Source: Candidatus Cloacimonadota bacterium
GTDB lineage: Bacteria > Cloacimonadota > Cloacimonadia > Cloacimonadales > JAFGVF01
Reading direction: 5' to 3'
DNA: 8,690 nucleotides
NCBI GenBank assembly: GCA_016938155.1
Contig: JAFGVF010000139.1
Span: 1 to 8,690 of the forward strand
Positions 1 to 6,936 of this stretch are shown here, in pieces (positions within the stretch are counted from its first letter, which is position 1; each line of letters opens with the position of its first letter). The notes beneath the pieces are model-generated. The model worked only from the letters and a program-made list of their open reading frames with translations. It ran no database searches and was not told the DNA's origin. The position numbers and the translations under genes were made by a program.

Positions 1-924
1 ATTAATATGAAGATCTATTCCTGGGTATGGGTTTTTGTTTTGTTTGTGTTCGGGATTTCCATCTTTATCTTTATAGTTAATGCAATCAGCAAGCCCTTAT
101 ATGAGCTGCGAAAAGCTACAGACCACATAAAAGCAGGTAATTTCAATATCAGGTTATCTGAAAAAGGTATCCCTGAATTGAGAGAGTTGAAACGCTCATT
201 CAATATGATGTCTGAAGAATTGGAAACTACTCAGCAAAAGCTCTTGGCATCTGAGAAAGAGCTGTTGTGGAAAGATTTATCGAGAATATTGGCTCACGAA
301 ATAAAAAATCCCTTAACACCAATACGACTGGCTTTAGAAAGACTTGAAGAAAAATATCTAAGAGATAAGCAATCCTTTCAGGAGTATTTCCCCTCAGCTT
401 TGGAAGTAATCAATAATGAAGTTGAGAATCTATTGGCAATTTCTCGTAATTTCTCTGATTTTGCCCGTCCTGTTGAACCCGATAGGACAATATTCTCCCC
501 GGCTGCCCTGATTAAGGAAATACTCGAAGGTTACAAAGACCGTTATCCCATTGAGACAAGCATGGATGAGACTGCACATATCTGTTTTGACCGCAATCAC
601 TTTTATCAGATATTCACGAATTTGTTGCAGAATGCTCTTGATGCCTGCTCGGAAATGGGTTGTATCCGAATAAAGCTTAGCAGTAAAATCGGGCGCATTC
701 TGCTGGTTTTGGAAGATAATGGTTCGGGTATTGCCCCGGAAGACCTACCGCGAATATTCGACCCATACTTCACTAAGAAGCAGAATGGAACCGGTTTGGG
801 CTTATCAGTTGTAAAAAAACTTATAACTGCAAACGGTGGAGATATCTGGGTGGATAGCACGCTCGGTGAAGGTACTAAATTTATCATAACTTTGGAGAGA
901 GCAGATGAAGGTATTGATTATTGA
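1..924 (+). CDS. NtrY-like sensor histidine kinase, 3' part (N-terminus outside window)
   Basis: This is the membrane sensor kinase of a two-component system; it should autophosphorylate on His and pass phosphate to the regulator encoded next. Numbering from the ATG at position 7, residues 6-27 are one hydrophobic membrane segment. A HAMP linker follows at about 28-80, then the dimerisation/H-box helix with AHEIKNPLTPIRLALERL (phospho-acceptor His97). The ATPase domain shows an N-box (Asn205/Asn209), DNGSGI (237-242), FDPYFTKK (251-258) and GTGLGLSVV (261-269). The 'LAHEIKNPLTPI..ERL' H-box is the signature of the NtrY family. No PAS domain lies between HAMP and the H-box. The frame stays open upstream of the ATG to the window edge (Ile, Asn), there is no ribosome site there, and NtrY kinases normally carry a large sensor region before HAMP. 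The ATG at 7 is therefore almost certainly internal. The signal sensed cannot be judged. The 3' end overlaps the regulator by 20 bp, which implies translational coupling. Confidence 0.93.
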   Translation: MNMKIYSWVWVFVLFVFGISIFIFIVNAISKPLYELRKATDHIKAGNFNIRLSEKGIPELRELKRSFNMMSEELETTQQKLLASEKELLWKDLSRILAHEIKNPLTPIRLALERLEEKYLRDKQSFQEYFPSALEVINNEVENLLAISRNFSDFARPVEPDRTIFSPAALIKEILEGYKDRYPIETSMDETAHICFDRNHFYQIFTNLLQNALDACSEMGCIRIKLSSKIGRILLVLEDNGSGIAPEDLPRIFDPYFTKKQNGTGLGLSVVKKLITANGGDIWVDSTLGEGTKFIITLERADEGIDY

Positions 925-2242
925 CGATGAACGAAACATCTGTCGGATGTTGAAAGAGATTGCAGAGGAAGAGGGATACTTAGCAGAAACAGCGATTACA
1001 GCTAAAGATGGTAGAGATTTGATGGATGCTTTCAATCCCGATATGTTGTTTCTTGATGTTAAACTTCCTGATAAAAGTGGCTTGGATCTGTTGGAAGAAT
1101 TACGAAAAAGTGGCTTCACTCTTCCCGTAGTCATGATCTCTGGTCACGGGAATATTCCTACAGCTGTTAAAGCTCTTAAAAGCGGTGCTGTCGATTTTCT
1201 GGAAAAACCTCTATCCCTTCCGCTTGTGCGGCTTTCACTGCAAAGAAACCTCAAAATATTGAATCTGACTCAAGGACTGAAGAAACTTCAACAAGATGCT
1301 GAAAGTCGCTACAGAATGGTCGGGACAAGTAACATAATGGAAGAATTGGTTGCTCGCATTGAAAAGGTAGCTCCTACAAACAGTAAAGTATTGATAAGAG
1401 GAGAAAGCGGTACCGGTAAAGAACTTGTTGCATGGGCTATCCATAAGAAAAGCGGAAGGAAAGGAAACTTCGTTCGTTTTAACAGTGCTGCAATTCCAAC
1501 AGAATTGGTGGAAAGTGAGTTATTCGGGCATGAAAAAGGATCATTTACAGGAGCTATCAGCAGTAAAAAAGGTAAGATTGAAGAAGCAGATGGCGGAACA
1601 CTTTTTTTGGATGAAATTGGTGATATGGGACTATCGGCTCAGGCTAAGATTCTTCGCGTAATCCAGGAAGGTGAGTTTGAGAGAGTCGGAAGTAACAAAC
1701 CCATTCGTATCGAGACAAGAGTTGTTGCAGCTACTCATAAGAATCTGGAAGAGATGGTCAGTAAAGGACTTTTCAGGGAAGACCTGTATTACCGCCTCAA
1801 TGTAGTCCCTTTAAATGTTCCTCCCTTACGCGAAAGAAGAGAGGATATTCCTGTCTTGGCTCAGTATTTTTCCAAATTGTATGCCGAAGAGATGAATGTT
1901 CCTGTGAAACAGCTGTCTGAAGATGTTCTTAATAAACTAAAAAACCTTTCTTTCCCTGGTAATGTAAGACAATTACGCAACTTGATTGAAAGACTATACA
2001 TCTTTACTGAAGGTAGTATCATCAAACCGGCCGACCTTACCCTAAACCCAGAGGAAATGGCTTCTGATAATGAGTTCTGGGAAGAATCTATCTCTTTCTG
2101 TGATAAGAAGCACCAGTTTGAAAAAAGATACCTGCAACATCAGCTAAACAAATTCAAAGGCAATATTACTAAAACAGCCCACTCTTTGGGATTACAACAA
2201 AGTAATCTGTCTCGTAAAATAAGAGACCTAAACCTGAAGTAG
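905..2242 (+). CDS. Sigma-54-dependent response regulator, NtrX/NtrC family
   Basis: This is a transcriptional activator that should open sigma-54 promoters after phosphorylation by the overlapping kinase. The 445 aa are normal for the family. The receiver domain (about 1-118) has Asp7/Asp8, phospho-acceptor Asp51, Ser79 and Lys101-Pro102. The AAA+ domain (about 138-370) has Walker A GESGTGKE (166-173), the sigma-54-contact loop GSFTGA (212-217), Walker B GGTLFLDEIGD (230-240), the LFREDLYYRLNV arginine-finger region (289-300) and PGNVRQLRN sensor II (351-359). A Fis-type helix-turn-helix closes the protein (about 405-444, with TKTAHSLGLQQSNLSRKI). The loop has Ser where GAFTGA has Ala; the essential Phe-Thr is kept, so activator function is expected. 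GGAG at 894-897, seven bases before the ATG, supports the start. Together with the NtrY-like kinase this is best called an NtrYX-type pair. Targets are unknown: I saw no convincing -24/-12 promoter in the window. Confidence 0.95.
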   Translation: MKVLIIDDERNICRMLKEIAEEEGYLAETAITAKDGRDLMDAFNPDMLFLDVKLPDKSGLDLLEELRKSGFTLPVVMISGHGNIPTAVKALKSGAVDFLEKPLSLPLVRLSLQRNLKILNLTQGLKKLQQDAESRYRMVGTSNIMEELVARIEKVAPTNSKVLIRGESGTGKELVAWAIHKKSGRKGNFVRFNSAAIPTELVESELFGHEKGSFTGAISSKKGKIEEADGGTLFLDEIGDMGLSAQAKILRVIQEGEFERVGSNKPIRIETRVVAATHKNLEEMVSKGLFREDLYYRLNVVPLNVPPLRERREDIPVLAQYFSKLYAEEMNVPVKQLSEDVLNKLKNLSFPGNVRQLRNLIERLYIFTEGSIIKPADLTLNPEEMASDNEFWEESISFCDKKHQFEKRYLQHQLNKFKGNITKTAHSLGLQQSNLSRKIRDLNLK

Positions 2243-2271
2243 TTGAATTTATTGCCTAATTATCTGTCTTG

Positions 2272-2288
2272 AACAGTTGGCAACTGTT
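2272..2288. repeat. 17-bp interrupted palindrome downstream of the response regulator
   Basis: AACAGTTG-G-CAACTGTT is a perfect 8-bp inverted repeat around one central base, starting 29 bp after the regulator stop codon. In RNA it could fold as a short hairpin with a GGC loop, but no T-run follows, so it is a poor intrinsic terminator. A dimeric-repressor or activator operator is possible. Its function is unknown and chance has not been excluded. Confidence 0.4.
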
Positions 2289-2324
2289 TATCGTAATCTA
2301 TTGATAGTCAAACGGAAAATATGA

Positions 2325-2741
2325 TATTGGAAGGATTTCGTAGATGAAACGGGCAACGGGAACAATGATATATGGGATATGGATGGGACTACTAACGAAA
2401 ATTACCCATTTCTTAGCTGGGAAGATTTCATAATATCAAATGAAGAGGAAGTAATCACTCCAATTACTGATATAAGCTATCTTAACTCTGCATATCCCAA
2501 TCCCTTCAATCCCGAGACTACTATTGAGATCAATGTGAAGACGGGAGAAAAAGCTTCCTTGACAATATTTAATATAAAAGGTCAAGTTGTTAAAGAGTAT
2601 CCTGAGTTTGATTCCGGTAAGCATAGTGTTATATGGAATGGTGCAGATAAACAGGGTAAGGGATTAGCTTCGGGTGTGTATTTCTATCGCTTCAAGACAC
2701 AATCGTTAAATGCAGTAAAGAAAATGATAATGATGAAGTAG
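2325..2741 (+). pseudogene. C-terminal remnant of a GLUG-repeat / sorting-domain surface protein
   Basis: The frame gives YWKDFVDETGNGNNDIW directly after a TGA at 2322-2324, then the usual post-GLUG '(T)NENYPFLSW' segment, a linker with SNEEEV, and an 87-residue sorting domain ending KKMIMMK. The first ATG in frame is at 2379 and would give a 120-residue protein. That product would have no signal peptide and no beta-helix, so it could not be exported like its paralogues, and no good ribosome site precedes it. The neighbours read '..YTDIGWDF' and '..YVNLGWDF' at this point. Here YDIG is readable at 2320-2331 in another frame, and the WDF codons are out of phase with it by one base, which indicates a frameshift near 2331-2333. 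Upstream of about 2309 no family sequence is recognisable back to the regulator stop. I infer that a deletion removed the 5' portion. A functional 120-aa protein starting at 2379 is the alternative. Confidence 0.75.
2478..2738 (+). repeat. Sorting-domain repeat, copy 1 (of 3)
   Basis: This is an 87-codon module (YLNSAYPNPFNPETT to KKMIMMK) shared with copies at 3815-4075 and 6407-6667. All three are exactly 261 nt without insertions or deletions. The DNA is very similar to copy 2; for example 2558-2601 is identical to 3895-3938 over 44 nt. Confidence 0.93.
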
Positions 2742-2747
2742 ATTATC

Positions 2748-2755
2748 AGGGAGGG
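2748..2755 (+). promoter_or_regulatory. Ribosome binding site fixing the start at 2759
   Basis: AGGGAGGG lies just before the ATG at 2759, in the 17-nt gap after the remnant's stop codon. It supports this start, which also gives a clean signal peptide. Confidence 0.8.
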
Positions 2756-2758
2756 TTT

Positions 2759-4078
2759 ATGAGAAAGATATTCCTTATTTTATTAATGGCTTTTATTGGC
2801 AGTTTACTATTTGCAGATGGTGTCCAACCTAATGGAACAGGAACTGAATCTGATCCATATCAGATAGCAACCCTTGATAATTTGCTTTGGCTTAGTACTA
2901 CTGAATCTTTGTGGGCAAATGGAAGCTATTACCAACAGACAGCCGATATTAATGCTTCTGATACTCAGAATTGGAATGATGGACAGGGTTTTAGTCCGAT
3001 AGGTAATGATGTTATTGAGTTCACAGGATTTTATAATGGGCAAAATCATACGATTACTGACCTATATATCAATAGACCTGATAATGATTTTATTGCATTA
3101 TTTGGTAAAATGTATTATGGAGCAATTCACAACCTCGGATTAGTGAATGTTAGTGTTTCGGGGCATAATAATTGTGCAGGATTAATTGGCAGTGACGATT
3201 ATATTGATATATCTGATTGTTATGTCATTGGATATGTTGAAGGTAGCGTATATGTCGGGTTACTCCTTGGATATGCAGGAAATACAACTGTAGAGAATTG
3301 TTTTGTAAACGGGAGTGTTGAAGGAAGCACATTTATCGGTGGCATGATTGGTCTAACAAATGGATTCCCAACTGCCTCTCAGTGTTACTTTAGAAATTGC
3401 TATGCTATAGGTTCTGTGTTCGGTATAGTTGGTGTTGGAGGATTTGTAGGTACAGATATGAGTTTTGTATATGACCGATGTTATTCTGCTGTAGTTGTTG
3501 ATGCAGAATCTCAAGTAGGAGGTTTTGCAGGAAGTGTATCATATTCTCCAGGATTTATTGACTGTTTTTGGGATGTTGAAGTCTCTAATCAAATTGTTGG
3601 TGCCGGTCCTTCTTCGCTTCCACGCACAGATGAATTATATGGCTGCACTACTTTAGAAATGCAAACAGATACGACCTATGTTAATCTCGGTTGGGACTTT
3701 GATAATACCTGGTCTATAAATCCTGACTTGAATGGTGGCTATCCCTATCTGAGGTCTATGGAGCTACCGGTTTCAAATGAAGAAGAAGTGATGCCTCCAA
3801 TGATTGATGTAAGCTATCTGAACTCAGCCTATCCCAATCCCTTCAATCCCGAGACAACAATTGAGTTCAATGTGAAAAAGAATGAAAAAGGTTTCTTGAC
3901 AATATTTAATATAAAAGGTCAAGTTGTTAAAGAGTATCGCGAGTTTGACTCCGGTAAACATAGTGTTGTATGGAATGGTGCAGATAAACATGGTAAGGAA
4001 GCAGCATCAGGTGTGTATTTCTACAGATTGAAGACACAGAGTTGTGATACTGTTAAAAAGATGATAATGATGAAATAA
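2759..4078 (+). CDS. Secreted GLUG-repeat protein with C-terminal sorting domain (439 aa)
   Basis: This is a probable cell-surface or secreted structural/adhesive protein. Residues 1-19 form a signal peptide (KIFLILLMAFIGSLLFA, then Asp). The mature start GVQPNGTGTESDPYQIATLDNL is the standard entry of this family. A right-handed beta-helix region follows (about 85-270): 'GFYNGQNHTITDLYI' (90-104), then repeated 'NCY/NCF..GSVEGS..GG.IG' units of the GLUG type around 140-231. After 'EMQTDTTYVNLGWDF' and 'NGGYPYL' comes an acidic linker (339-349). The C-terminal domain (353-439) has AYPNPFNPETT, 'LTIFNIKGQVVKEY', 'SGVYFYRLKT' and KKMIMMK, resembling type IX secretion type A sorting domains and FlgD-like Ig folds. 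Cysteines recur at similar positions in successive coils. No catalytic residues are visible. It is 18 nt upstream of its larger paralogue and probably co-transcribed with it. The ligand is unknown. Confidence 0.9.
   Translation: MRKIFLILLMAFIGSLLFADGVQPNGTGTESDPYQIATLDNLLWLSTTESLWANGSYYQQTADINASDTQNWNDGQGFSPIGNDVIEFTGFYNGQNHTITDLYINRPDNDFIALFGKMYYGAIHNLGLVNVSVSGHNNCAGLIGSDDYIDISDCYVIGYVEGSVYVGLLLGYAGNTTVENCFVNGSVEGSTFIGGMIGLTNGFPTASQCYFRNCYAIGSVFGIVGVGGFVGTDMSFVYDRCYSAVVVDAESQVGGFAGSVSYSPGFIDCFWDVEVSNQIVGAGPSSLPRTDELYGCTTLEMQTDTTYVNLGWDFDNTWSINPDLNGGYPYLRSMELPVSNEEEVMPPMIDVSYLNSAYPNPFNPETTIEFNVKKNEKGFLTIFNIKGQVVKEYREFDSGKHSVVWNGADKHGKEAASGVYFYRLKTQSCDTVKKMIMMK
3815..4075 (+). repeat. Sorting-domain repeat, copy 2 (of 3)
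   Basis: This is the 261-nt C-terminal module of the 439-aa protein. It shares runs of identical DNA with copy 1 (around 3895-3938) and with copy 3, including 'GGTAAACATAGTGTTGTATG' after the FDSG codons. It differs from copy 1 at several third positions there. Confidence 0.93.
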
Positions 4079-4087
4079 CATTTTCAT

Positions 4088-4093
4088 GGAGGG
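4088..4093 (+). promoter_or_regulatory. Ribosome binding site fixing the start at 4097
   Basis: GGAGGG sits three bases before the ATG, in the 18-nt gap between the two GLUG genes. The same arrangement precedes the upstream paralogue. Confidence 0.75.
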
Positions 4094-4096
4094 TCA

Positions 4097-6670
4097 ATGA
4101 GAAGGGCATTTCTTATATTGCTGACAACTATTATTGGAGCTTTGCTTTTTGCAGATGGAGTACAACCATTTGGTACGGGTCTTGAAGGAGATCCTTACCA
4201 AATAGCCACTTTGGATAATTTACTTTGGATGAGTACAAATGAAATTGCGTTAGAACGACGGTCAATTCTGACTGCTGATATTGATGCATCAGAGACAATA
4301 AACTGGAATAATGGGAAGGGGTTTCTTCCAATTGGCAATCAAACTACGGGTACATATGCCGGTCATTTTGATGGGCAAAATCATGTAATCTCAAATTTGT
4401 ATATCAACAATCCTGACCTCGATCAAGCAGTTGGTTTATTTGGTTTGGTTTACAGGGATAAGCGGATAATAAATTTAGGGTTAGTTGATGCTCAAATTAC
4501 CGGATATCGGTTTGTTGGGGGAATAGCAGGAAGGGGAGATAGTTTAGTTCTGGAGAATTGTTTTGTAACAGGAACTATCTCTGGATATTCCAATGTGGGA
4601 GGATTAGCCGGTCACTGCAAAATGGTGATTAACTGTCACGCAGAAGTAGATGTTAACGCTACATATAGCCTTGGGATCCTTACAGGTGGATGCTGGGCTT
4701 ACCAGAATAGTTACTACAATACTGAACTTAGCCTGTGTAATGGTTACAATTTTGAGAAGCCGGGGGCAATCCCTGCTGAGATATTCAATGAATGGATAAG
4801 TAATGGAAAGTACATTGATATTGATGATTACTTAACTTCAGATGGTGAGTTATATCTGATTAACAGTATTGCTGACTTTGAGCTACTCAAAGTGTTTGGG
4901 ATATCCAGGGGTTTTGGGATTCCCAATGACTACAACTTTAAACTGACCTCTGATTTAGATTTTTCTAACAACCCAAACTCGTTTATTCCGTTCTTAGCAT
5001 CTGATATTGATGGAGATAATCATACAATCAGTAATGTCTCTATAACACTTCCGCCGGATTTAGTAATAAAGGGTGTTGGACTTTTTGGAATAGCTAACAA
5101 TTGTACTCTCGAAAACATAAATGTTTCTAATATATCCATTACGGCACTCTCAGCGTCAAATGTAGGTGCTATTGTGGGGCTATATGGCAGTAGCGAACTA
5201 ATTAACTGTAGCTCTCAGGGCTCTATAGTTTGTTCTGAATACGGTGGAGGACTGATAGGTACCGGTTCAGGCAGCATTGAAAATTGCTATTCATCAGTTG
5301 ATGTGACTTCAGAATCAGCAGGTGGACTTTGCTCAGAAGGTACATCTTTAGGAAATATAAATAGTTTTTACAATTATGAATCAGTGTTAATAAATGATGA
5401 ACATCGGGTATTTGCGGGAGCATTGTCCAACCAAATGTTCACGACATGGTTAAACAATGATAAGACTCTCGACATAAATGATTACTTAATTATAGACGAA
5501 GACAGCTACCTAATAAGTGACATATCTGATTTTAAAGCAATGCTTGCTTTCTGCAATGTTGAAGATCGCAGTTTCAAATTGGTAAATGATTTGGATTTTG
5601 CCAATGAGCCTAACCTTTATCTACCAACATTCAGAGGTAACTTTGATGGGAATCAGCATACTGTATCGAACTTGTTTATAGATTCAACTCTCTATAATAG
5701 TGGATTTATTGGTACGGCATATCACGCAAGTATTAAAAATTTAGGTGTTATTGGCTTTGTTTCCAGTTCAGGAATACGGTCAGGGAGTTTGATTGCGAGT
5801 AGTTATTACTCAACAATATACAATTGTTATACAATTGATGCTCAACTTGAAGGTCGATGGGTTGGGGGGTTATTTGGCGTTCTTACGGAATCAGATGTCT
5901 CAAACTGCTTCGCGGACGCTGAAGTTTCAGGACAATCAGCAGGTTCTCTTTGTTTTTCTTTCAGTCAGTGCAATGTCTCGGATTGCTACTCAATGGGCAG
6001 TGTTACCGGAATTGAAGCTGCAGGTGGATTTGCCGCTTATTATCAAGGAGACTACATAAAGAATTGCTATACTCTTGCATCTGTTGAACTTATCGCTAAC
6101 GAACTTAACTCAAGCATAGGTGGTTTCTTAGGTACTAGTTGGGGTTCCATTGAGCATTGTGTATGGAATGGTGAAATTTCTGATCTTTCTGATGGAATTA
6201 GTAATGGTGGGGAGGAAGATGATATAGACCTTATAAATGTAACCTCTCAGGAGATGCAAACAAGATCAACTTACACTGACATAGGGTGGGACTTCTATGA
6301 AACCTGGAGGATATCTCCCGAATGCAATGGTGGATACCCTTTTCTATTATCGCTGTGGTCAGTTGTTGGTTATGAAGGGGATCCTACACCTTTTATTGAT
6401 AAAACCTATCTCAAATCAGCCTATCCCAATCCCTTCAATCCTGATACTACTATTGAGTTTAATGTGATGATGGAAGAAAAAGCTTCTTTGACAATCTTTA
6501 ATATCAGAGGTCAAGTTGTTAAAGATTATCCTGAGTTTGATTCCGGTAAACATAGTGTTGTATGGAGTGGTGATGATAAACATGGTAAGCGAGTAGCTTC
6601 AGGTGTTTATTTCTATCGCTTGAAGACACAAACAGTAGATGTAGTGAAGAAGATGATAATGATAAAATAG
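4097..6670 (+). CDS. Large secreted GLUG-repeat protein with three beta-helix modules and sorting domain (857 aa)
   Basis: This is a larger paralogue of the preceding gene with the same signal peptide type (1-19, ending LLFA) and the same entry, GVQPFGTGLEGDPYQIATLDNL. Three successive beta-helix modules can be read. Module 1 is about 26-225, starting its coils at 'GHFDGQNHVISNLYI'. Module 2 is about 226-442, with 'DGDNHTISNVSI' at 305-316. Module 3 is about 443-700, with 'GNFDGNQHTVSNLFI' at 514-528. Modules 2 and 3 open with related linkers (W233..DIDDYL..YLINSIADF and W451..DINDYL..YLISDISDF), so the gene grew by internal duplication. GLUG-like 'NCY..GSV.G' coils with recurring Cys occur in each. 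'EMQTRSTYTDIGWDF' and 'NGGYPFL' close the helix. The sorting domain (771-857) has AYPNPFNPDTT and ends KKMIMIK. It probably acts outside the cell as an adhesin or surface-layer component; no enzyme motif is seen. It is followed 9 nt later by a small membrane protein gene. Confidence 0.9.
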   Translation: MRRAFLILLTTIIGALLFADGVQPFGTGLEGDPYQIATLDNLLWMSTNEIALERRSILTADIDASETINWNNGKGFLPIGNQTTGTYAGHFDGQNHVISNLYINNPDLDQAVGLFGLVYRDKRIINLGLVDAQITGYRFVGGIAGRGDSLVLENCFVTGTISGYSNVGGLAGHCKMVINCHAEVDVNATYSLGILTGGCWAYQNSYYNTELSLCNGYNFEKPGAIPAEIFNEWISNGKYIDIDDYLTSDGELYLINSIADFELLKVFGISRGFGIPNDYNFKLTSDLDFSNNPNSFIPFLASDIDGDNHTISNVSITLPPDLVIKGVGLFGIANNCTLENINVSNISITALSASNVGAIVGLYGSSELINCSSQGSIVCSEYGGGLIGTGSGSIENCYSSVDVTSESAGGLCSEGTSLGNINSFYNYESVLINDEHRVFAGALSNQMFTTWLNNDKTLDINDYLIIDEDSYLISDISDFKAMLAFCNVEDRSFKLVNDLDFANEPNLYLPTFRGNFDGNQHTVSNLFIDSTLYNSGFIGTAYHASIKNLGVIGFVSSSGIRSGSLIASSYYSTIYNCYTIDAQLEGRWVGGLFGVLTESDVSNCFADAEVSGQSAGSLCFSFSQCNVSDCYSMGSVTGIEAAGGFAAYYQGDYIKNCYTLASVELIANELNSSIGGFLGTSWGSIEHCVWNGEISDLSDGISNGGEEDDIDLINVTSQEMQTRSTYTDIGWDFYETWRISPECNGGYPFLLSLWSVVGYEGDPTPFIDKTYLKSAYPNPFNPDTTIEFNVMMEEKASLTIFNIRGQVVKDYPEFDSGKHSVVWSGDDKHGKRVASGVYFYRLKTQTVDVVKKMIMIK
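4793..4900 (+). repeat. Internal linker repeat A of the 857-aa protein
   Basis: Residues 233-268 match residues 451-486 (repeat B, 5447-5554) in spacing and in the pattern W-x-x-N/D-x-K-x-x-DI-x-DYL ... YLI-x-x-I-x-DF. The repeats are 654 nt apart, which is the period of the duplicated module. Confidence 0.8.
5447..5554 (+). repeat. Internal linker repeat B of the 857-aa protein
   Basis: This is the partner of repeat A at 4793-4900 and opens the third beta-helix module. The two are clearly related as protein but well diverged as DNA, so the duplication is not recent. Confidence 0.8.
6407..6667 (+). repeat. Sorting-domain repeat, copy 3 (of 3)
   Basis: This is the 261-nt C-terminal module of the 857-aa protein. 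It shares 'TATCCTGAGTTTGATTCCGG' with copy 1 but 'GGTAAACATAGTGTTGTATG' with copy 2, so its closest relative changes along its length. Confidence 0.93.
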
Positions 6671-6673
6671 GAG
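6669..6673 (+). promoter_or_regulatory. Ribosome binding site overlapping the upstream stop codon
   Basis: AGGAG uses the last two bases of the TAG stop of the 857-aa gene and lies six bases before the ATG at 6680. This ties translation of the small membrane protein to the surface-protein transcript. Confidence 0.75.
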
Positions 6674-6679
6674 TGGGAT

Positions 6680-6925
6680 ATGGTAGAAGAGTTTGAAGAA
6701 CCAAAAGACAGTAAGATGAAGGACACTTTAAAACTTATCGGAGAATGGGTATTACTACTTGGCTCGGTCTGGATTATGGGATTAGTCCCCCTTGTTCTGG
6801 TATTAATCTTTGTCGTTCCACGAAGATACAAACTTATCTACTTTCTGCTTGTTGTTGCGAAATTGATTATCTTTGTCATTGCAATGGATCGTTCGCTCCG
6901 GTCCGATTGGTTCATAACATCATGA
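6680..6925 (+). CDS. Small two-span membrane protein, unrecognised (81 aa)
   Basis: I do not recognise a family. The protein has a charged, acidic N-terminus (MVEEFEEPKDSK), a hydrophobic span at about 20-45 (WVLLLGSVWIMGLVPLVLVL), a short basic loop (PRRYK, 47-51) and a second span at about 52-69, then a polar tail. The positive loop between the spans suggests both ends face the periplasm or outside and the loop is cytoplasmic, if the positive-inside rule holds. AGGAG before the ATG and the 9-nt gap to the upstream stop support a real gene in the surface-protein transcript. An overlapping frame at 6745-6936 has no such support. Its role might be linked to export or anchoring of the GLUG proteins, but this rests only on position. 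Confidence 0.7.
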   Translation: MVEEFEEPKDSKMKDTLKLIGEWVLLLGSVWIMGLVPLVLVLIFVVPRRYKLIYFLLVVAKLIIFVIAMDRSLRSDWFITS

Positions 6926-6931
6926 AGGGAG
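6925..6931 (+). promoter_or_regulatory. Ribosome binding site for the second small membrane protein
   Basis: AAGGGAG starts on the last base of the preceding TGA stop and lies five bases before the ATG at 6937. Confidence 0.65.
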
Positions 6932-6936
6932 TTTAA

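Noticed and set aside
7..9. ATG at 7 as the true start of the kinase
   Set aside because: The frame is open to the window edge, no ribosome site is possible in six bases, and the sensor region expected before HAMP would be missing.
2272..2288. The palindrome as an intrinsic terminator for the two-component genes
   Set aside because: The stem is AT-rich, the loop is tight and no T-run follows.
2278..2293. Possible sigma-54 (-24/-12) promoter starting TGGCA after the regulator gene
   Set aside because: The -24 half fits, but the position of the invariant GC of the -12 element reads TC, so the match is not convincing.
2301..2325. TTGATA and TATGAT as a -35/-10 promoter for the surface genes
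   Set aside because: The spacer is only 13 bp, and the TATGAT lies in sequence explained as the remnant's YDIG codons.
2478..6667. Repeated C-terminal modules as a CRISPR array or transposon ends
   Set aside because: The repeats are in-frame protein-coding modules at gene 3' ends, with no spacers, inverted termini or transposase.
6745..6936. Overlapping + strand frame of 63 codons inside the first small membrane protein
   Set aside because: It has no ribosome site and no protein-like pattern, and it overlaps a better-supported gene over most of its length.
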